From: Pseudomonadota bacterium
GTDB lineage: Bacteria > Pseudomonadota > Alphaproteobacteria > Rhizobiales > Rhizobiaceae
Reading direction: 5' to 3'
Length of the DNA stretch: 12,314 bases
Assembly: GCA_023399465.1 (NCBI GenBank)
Contig: JAEWPB010000068.1
Coordinates: 1 to 12,314 of the forward strand
In this document: positions 9,101 to 12,314 of the stretch, in pieces
Layout of the letters: each line of letters opens with the position of its first letter
Position numbering within the stretch: the stretch's first letter is position 1
Position numbers and translations under genes: made by a program
Notes under the pieces: model-generated
Databases searched by the model: none
The model's input: the letters and a program-made list of their open reading frames with translations, nothing else
What the model was told of the DNA's origin: nothing

Positions 9101-9278
9101 CGACCGAACAATACGGACAGGTGTTTCGGGTTTCGGTCGTGTTCGTAAGCTTGAAGGGACGGATGGCTGCGGCATAGGCAGTCTCCACCGCGCCGAAACC
9201 GAATGAACCCAGCGCCGTTGCCGCTGTCGCCGCCCCGACTCCGCCGAGAAACTGTCGGCGAGAGAGTTCCGCGTTCAT
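6192..9278 (-). CDS. fdoG: Selenocysteine-containing formate dehydrogenase catalytic (alpha) subunit
   Basis: This is the molybdenum or tungsten bis-MGD formate dehydrogenase, oxidising formate to CO2 on the periplasmic side. The product is 1028 residues if the in-frame UGA at 8679-8681 is read as selenocysteine (residue 200; E. coli FdnG has Sec196 in about 1015 residues). The flanking context ARV-U-HGPTVASLAPTFGRG matches the family active site. A Tat signal SRRQFLGG (R7, R8) is followed by a hydrophobic stretch and a likely cleavage site near residue 37. One [4Fe-4S] site uses C54, C57, C61 and C96. A C-terminal cofactor-binding domain lies beyond about residue 930. ATG at 9278 is chosen because GGAGGT (9287-9292) lies 8 bases upstream and the Tat motif follows directly. 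A standard gene caller would split this gene at the UGA, giving pieces 8679-9278 and 6192-8666. Confidence 0.97.
8650..8681 (-). promoter_or_regulatory. Sec UGA codon and bacterial SECIS hairpin
   Basis: The UGA is at 8681-8679 on the minus strand. Fourteen bases after it (ending in GGU) the mRNA can fold as GG, a bulged U (8665), a GGCGA/UCGCC stem (8664-8660 with 8656-8652) with a GUC loop, and closing CC (8651-8650). The E. coli fdhF mini-SECIS has the same plan, with a bulged U below a stem carrying an AGGUCU-type loop that SelB recognises; here the loop region reads AGUCU as in fdnG. It lies inside fdoG, so its bases also encode the conserved VASLAP segment. Confidence 0.93.
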
Positions 9279-9331
9279 TGCATGACACCTCCGCTGTTGC
9301 TGTCCCGAACGGCATTCAGCGAGTTCAGGCA

Positions 9332-9341
9332 ATCAATTGAT
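9332..9341. promoter_or_regulatory. Palindrome ATCAATTGAT in the fdoG leader, possible operator
   Basis: A perfect 10-base palindrome lies just downstream of the predicted fdoG start site, where a repressor could act. It resembles half of an FNR/FixK site but lacks the TTGAT-N4-ATCAA spacing, so no known regulator is assigned. Confidence 0.2.
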
Positions 9342-9355
9342 CCGGTGTATCTAAT

Positions 9356-9385
9356 ATTCTCATCCTAATGCGCACGGGCTGTCAA
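9356..9385 (-). promoter_or_regulatory. Probable sigma-70-type promoter for fdoG operon
   Basis: On the minus strand a perfect TTGACA (9385-9380) is followed after 18 bases by GAGAAT (9361-9356), which matches TATAAT at four of six positions. Transcription would start near 9349, giving a leader of about 70 bases before the fdoG ATG and its ribosome site. The location and the perfect -35 box support it; the -10 box is only moderate. Confidence 0.5.
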
Positions 9386-9456
9386 CATCGTCATTGGCGC
9401 AATCGAGGGTATGTGTCCGTACCAATCCCGTGTGGGGCCGGCTGAACATCCGGTGA

Positions 9457-9485
9457 TTGACGGCGCGGCCCTTGAGGACCAGACT
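9457..9485 (+). promoter_or_regulatory. Weak candidate promoter for selD
   Basis: TTGACG (9457-9462) is followed after 17 bases by CAGACT (9480-9485), a poor -10 match. It sits about 90 bases before the selD ATG. It overlaps the right arm region of an inverted repeat GGGCCG/CGGCCC (9435-9440 and 9466-9471) with a 25-base loop, which might be an operator or chance GC pairing. No other gene is seen in the 295 bases between fdoG and selD. Confidence 0.25.
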
Positions 9486-9573
9486 AAAAAAAGACTTCGC
9501 GATATGCACCCGGGTTCGGGCGCGCCGGTGATATCCGCGGCGTTGCCGATGCCGGCGCTTGCTGGAGCACAAC

Positions 9574-10656
9574 ATGGACACGACCTCGCCGTTCCGTCTC
9601 AGCACACTGGCCCACGGCGGCGGTTGCGGCTGCAAGCTCGCACCGTCGGTGCTGCAGGATTTGCTTGCGGGTCAGCCGTCCGCGCAGCCTTTCAAGCAAC
9701 TGCTCGTCGGCACCGAAACCGGCGACGACGCCGCCGTGTGGCAACTCGACGACGACAATTGCGTGATAGCCACGACTGACTTCTTCATGCCGATGGTCGA
9801 CGATCCCTTTGATTTTGGCAGGATCGCAGCCGCAAACGCGATATCGGATATTTATGCGATGGGCGGTACGCCGATCATGGCCCTGGCAGTCCTCGGCATG
9901 CCCGTCGACAAGCTTCCTGCGGAAATGATTCGTGCCATTCTCAAAGGTGGTGAGAGCATTTGCGCAGAGGCCGGGATCCCAGTCGCCGGTGGTCATTCCA
10001 TCGACGCGCCGGAACCGATCTACGGACTGGCGGTGATCGGGACCTGCAAACTATCGAACCTGCGCAGAAACAGCGGCGCCCAGCCAGGCGACGCGCTAAT
10101 CCTGACGAAGGCGCTGGGCGTCGGCATCTACTCCGCAGCGTTCAGGAAGCAGAAGCTGGACGCCGATGCCTATCTGGAATTGATGGCCTCCGTGACCCTG
10201 CTGAACCGGATCGGTGCAGATCTCGGCAAAAATCCGGCTGTACACGCCATGACAGATATCACGGGGTTCGGCATTCTCGGCCACGGCCTCGAAATGGCGC
10301 GCGGCTCGGGCGCCGACCTTGTCATTCACTACGATGCTCTGCCCTTTCTAAAGGAGGCCGAGACCCTGGCGCAGCAGGGATTTGTCACCGGTGCATCGAA
10401 CCGAAACTGGAGTAGCTACGGTCAGAGCATCCATCTGCCGGAGGGCTTTGCCCAATGGAAGCGGCAACTTCTGGCCGATCCACAGACCTCTGGCGGACTG
10501 CTCGTTTCCTGCGGGGCCCCCTACGCCGGCGAACTGCTTCGGAACATCCGCCTGGCAGGTCATGGCCGCGCTGAACTCATCGGAAGGGTCGAATTTCCTG
10601 CCGATCGAACATTGACCGCAGGTGATGCAACAGCTTCAAAAATCAACGTGGAATAG
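9574..10656 (+). CDS. selD: Selenide, water dikinase (selenophosphate synthase) SelD
   Basis: SelD makes selenophosphate from selenide and ATP; SelA uses it as selenium donor. The protein has 360 residues (E. coli 347). The glycine-rich catalytic loop HGGGCGCKLAP gives C18 and K21, equivalent to E. coli Cys17 and Lys20. The nucleotide/metal region follows with GDDAAVW, TDFFMPMVDDPFDFG and the AANAISDIYAMGG stretch, then the C-terminal MTDITGFGILGH and DPQTSGGLL motifs. This copy uses cysteine, not selenocysteine, at the catalytic site. ATG at 9574 has GGAG at 9563-9566; an in-frame TTG at 9559 is less likely. It is transcribed away from the fdo-sel block and ends in TAG next to a folD relic. 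Confidence 0.97.
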   Translation: MDTTSPFRLSTLAHGGGCGCKLAPSVLQDLLAGQPSAQPFKQLLVGTETGDDAAVWQLDDDNCVIATTDFFMPMVDDPFDFGRIAAANAISDIYAMGGTPIMALAVLGMPVDKLPAEMIRAILKGGESICAEAGIPVAGGHSIDAPEPIYGLAVIGTCKLSNLRRNSGAQPGDALILTKALGVGIYSAAFRKQKLDADAYLELMASVTLLNRIGADLGKNPAVHAMTDITGFGILGHGLEMARGSGADLVIHYDALPFLKEAETLAQQGFVTGASNRNWSSYGQSIHLPEGFAQWKRQLLADPQTSGGLLVSCGAPYAGELLRNIRLAGHGRAELIGRVEFPADRTLTAGDATASKINVE

Positions 10657-10743
10657 CAGCCAAGCTCGCAGCTTTCACGGCGGCAATCACGGCACGGCAA
10701 CCTGCTTCCCATCGATGATGGTGGCGGCCGTCGTTTCTGGTAT
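10655..10743 (-). pseudogene. folD: Relic of folD (N-terminal fragment, frameshifted)
   Basis: FolD is the methylene-tetrahydrofolate dehydrogenase/cyclohydrolase. Minus-strand codons from about 10743 read PETTAATIIDGKQVA, matching the usual FolD start (alphaproteobacterial copies begin like TTVIDGKxVA). After position 10696 one base appears lost; in the shifted frame the text continues as VIAAVKAASLAAI, which fits the first FolD helix. The putative start codon is now ATA. The match stops at about 10655, exactly at the selD stop codon, so the remaining roughly 270 residues are gone. Identification is from motif memory over about 30 residues, so it is probable rather than certain. Confidence 0.6.
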
Positions 10744-10957
10744 GCGCCCGGACGAGTAGGAGCCCGAGCTCGGCGGGAAGACGATCGTCTTGTGGCCGTT
10801 CATGAAGACGCGGTGATGGATATGGGTATGCACCGCGCGGGCCAGAACCAGGCTTTCCACGTCGCGGCCCATGGAGACATAGTCATCCGCCGGCTGCGCA
10901 TGCGTGAATGCGCGCAACGTCCTGCTCGTTGATCGCCCCTTCGTCGAGGTCTTCCGT
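10744..10957 (-). pseudogene. purU: Relic of purU (formyltetrahydrofolate deformylase C-terminal part)
   Basis: PurU hydrolyses 10-formyl-tetrahydrofolate to formate and tetrahydrofolate. From 10957 the minus strand reads TEDLDEGAINEQDVARI, then one extra base at 10906, then THAQPADDYVSMGRDVES and a stretch ending HHRVFMNGHKTIVF near 10777. This follows the PurU C-terminus (E. coli: LDEGPIIMQDV, AGRDVEKNVLSRAL, QRVFVYGNRTIIL). A tail SGSYSSGR runs directly into the folD relic. Upstream, a fragment like HASKQG near 10975-10960 may be the residue of the PYHQA segment after a deletion of about ten codons. The N-terminal two thirds are absent or unrecognisable, so the gene is dead. The order purU then folD on one strand suggests a former one-carbon operon. 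Confidence 0.7.
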
Positions 10958-10990
10958 GAGATGCCCTGCTTCGAGGCGTGGGAGCGGTGC

Positions 10991-11429
10991 GCACTCAGCA
11001 CGGATTTCGGAAGCCAATCACAATAGTTGGAAACGAGCAGATCGCCGGTTCGAACCCCTTTGAAGACGATAGGCAAAAGCGAATTGGGAACGGCAACTCT
11101 CGGCTGGTGAGGTCATTTAAGTCGGTCTAGTTTGGCAAGTGCAGCCTAAGCTGCCGGGTGGCAAGGCCCATACGAGGGTCCGCACTCGTGCCCGCCCTGA
11201 AACCTGCCAGGCCGTTACCGGCCCCAAGTCGTCGCCCGAGAACGTCATAAGACGCCTGCGTGTATCTCCTTCCACGCGCTAAAACGATGAAAGCGAATGG
11301 GTCGTGACGGAGGTTCCCGCCGTCCGGAAGTGTTCTATGATGTCGCCGGACAGTTCGCCAGAACCTCGCAGCATCCGTCAAGAACGGACCAGACAAGCGC
11401 CGGCGCATTTCCGGGGAAGTGAAGGTGCC
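10991..11429. other. Gene-poor decayed region
   Basis: About 440 bases lie between the purU and recombinase relics. Short open stretches exist on both strands, for example a plus-strand run at about 11312-11419 reading RRPEVFYDVAGQFARTS and a minus-strand run ending at 11127 that reads RQLRLHLPN. None has a ribosome site, family motif or useful length. I recognise no gene, RNA or repeat here; it is probably eroded mobile-element or operon DNA. Confidence 0.5.
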
Positions 11430-12043
<614 letters not shown>

Positions 12044-12201
12044 TTATGGCTTTGCCCGGGCCTGGCCCGGCGTGGACCTCAGGTCCGTTGTTTGACTGCT
12101 TATAACATGAAAGGCCGCTTGCGCGACCCTTTCGTTTCGGCTCTGGGGCCGGTTGGTGTCGAGAAGATTGATATGATCTTTGTGATGACATTGCCTTTAG
12201 C
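12044..12201 (-). other. 5S to tRNA-fMet spacer with processing-type hairpins
   Basis: This transcribed spacer contains two clear inverted repeats on the minus strand. One is GAAAGG/CCTTTC (12109-12133) with an inner CGC/GCG helix closed by a GCAA tetraloop. The other is a GGACCT/AGGTCC palindrome with a 1-base centre (12074-12086). Both are likely processing structures of the rRNA precursor. No coding sequence is seen. Confidence 0.55.
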
Positions 12202-12314
12202 AGACCTGGCAGCGACCTACTCTCCCGCGTCTTGAGACGAAGTACCATCGGCGCTGGGGCGTTTCACGGCCGTGTTCGGAAAGGGAACGGGTGCGGCCGC
12301 CCCGCCATAACCAC
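12202..12314 (-). rRNA. rrf: 5S ribosomal RNA (5' end cut off by window edge)
   Basis: The minus strand reads from GTGGTTATGGCGGGGCGGCC through CACCCGTTCCCTTTCCGAACACG to TAGGTCGCTGCCAGGTCT, matching alphaproteobacterial 5S rRNA. The 3' terminal CTGCCAGGTCT would pair with a 5' terminal segment that falls just outside the window, so roughly 6-7 bases are missing. It marks the distal end of a ribosomal operon transcribed toward the tRNA-fMet. Confidence 0.96.

Noticed and set aside
9323..9341. FNR/FixK-type binding site upstream of fdoG
   Set aside because: Only the ATCAA half matches; the partner half-site at the proper spacing is absent.
9279..9573. tRNA-Sec (selC) in the fdoG-selD gap
   Set aside because: No segment with a long acceptor arm, TCA anticodon loop and GGTTCGA-type T loop of a roughly 95-base tRNA could be found.
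10687..11076. A single intact 129-residue protein on the minus strand
   Set aside because: Its parts correspond to the end of PurU and the start of FolD joined through lost stops and frameshifts, so it is a chance fusion of relics.

Overview
The window reads as alphaproteobacterial DNA, most likely from the Rhizobiales. It is GC-rich. The right edge has the 3' side of an rRNA operon in the order 5S then tRNA-fMet, as in that group. The initiator tRNA has an A-U pair where most bacteria have the first of three G-C pairs in the anticodon stem. The protein sequences (FdoGHI, FdhE, SelA, SelB, SelD) have rhizobial character. No species is assigned.

Positions 1-9278 hold one minus-strand gene block. 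In transcription order it is fdoG, fdoH, fdoI, fdhE, selA, an unnamed Sel1-repeat gene, and selB (running off the left edge). fdoGHI encodes a Tat-exported, membrane-anchored, quinone-linked formate dehydrogenase of the FDH-N/O type. Its catalytic subunit contains selenocysteine: the reading frame crosses an in-frame UGA at 8679-8681, and a bacterial SECIS hairpin with a bulged U lies directly downstream. FdhE is the accessory protein for this enzyme class. SelA makes Sec-tRNA and SelB delivers it to the UGA. Most genes overlap or nearly touch. The exception is a 118-base gap with a terminator-like hairpin between fdoI and fdhE, which separates the enzyme genes from the maturation genes.

Positions 9279-9573 form a divergent intergenic region with a good minus-strand promoter for fdoG and a weaker plus-strand candidate for selD. 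selD (9574-10656, plus) makes selenophosphate, the selenium donor for SelA. The window therefore holds the whole selenium route for this enzyme except the tRNA-Sec gene (selC), which is not visible here.

Positions 10655-12010 are decayed DNA. Next to the end of selD lie minus-strand relics of two one-carbon folate genes: the start of folD and the C-terminal part of purU, both frameshifted. After about 440 bases without a recognisable gene comes the frameshifted C-terminal part of a large serine recombinase. Its last codons run through the 3' half of tRNA-fMet, as expected where an element has integrated at a tRNA gene. A plausible history is that a selenium/formate gene island, once carrying purU-folD, entered beside an rRNA operon at tRNA-fMet and later lost its mobility. 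The most interesting uncharacterised item is the five-repeat Sel1-like protein between selA and selB, translationally coupled to selB.
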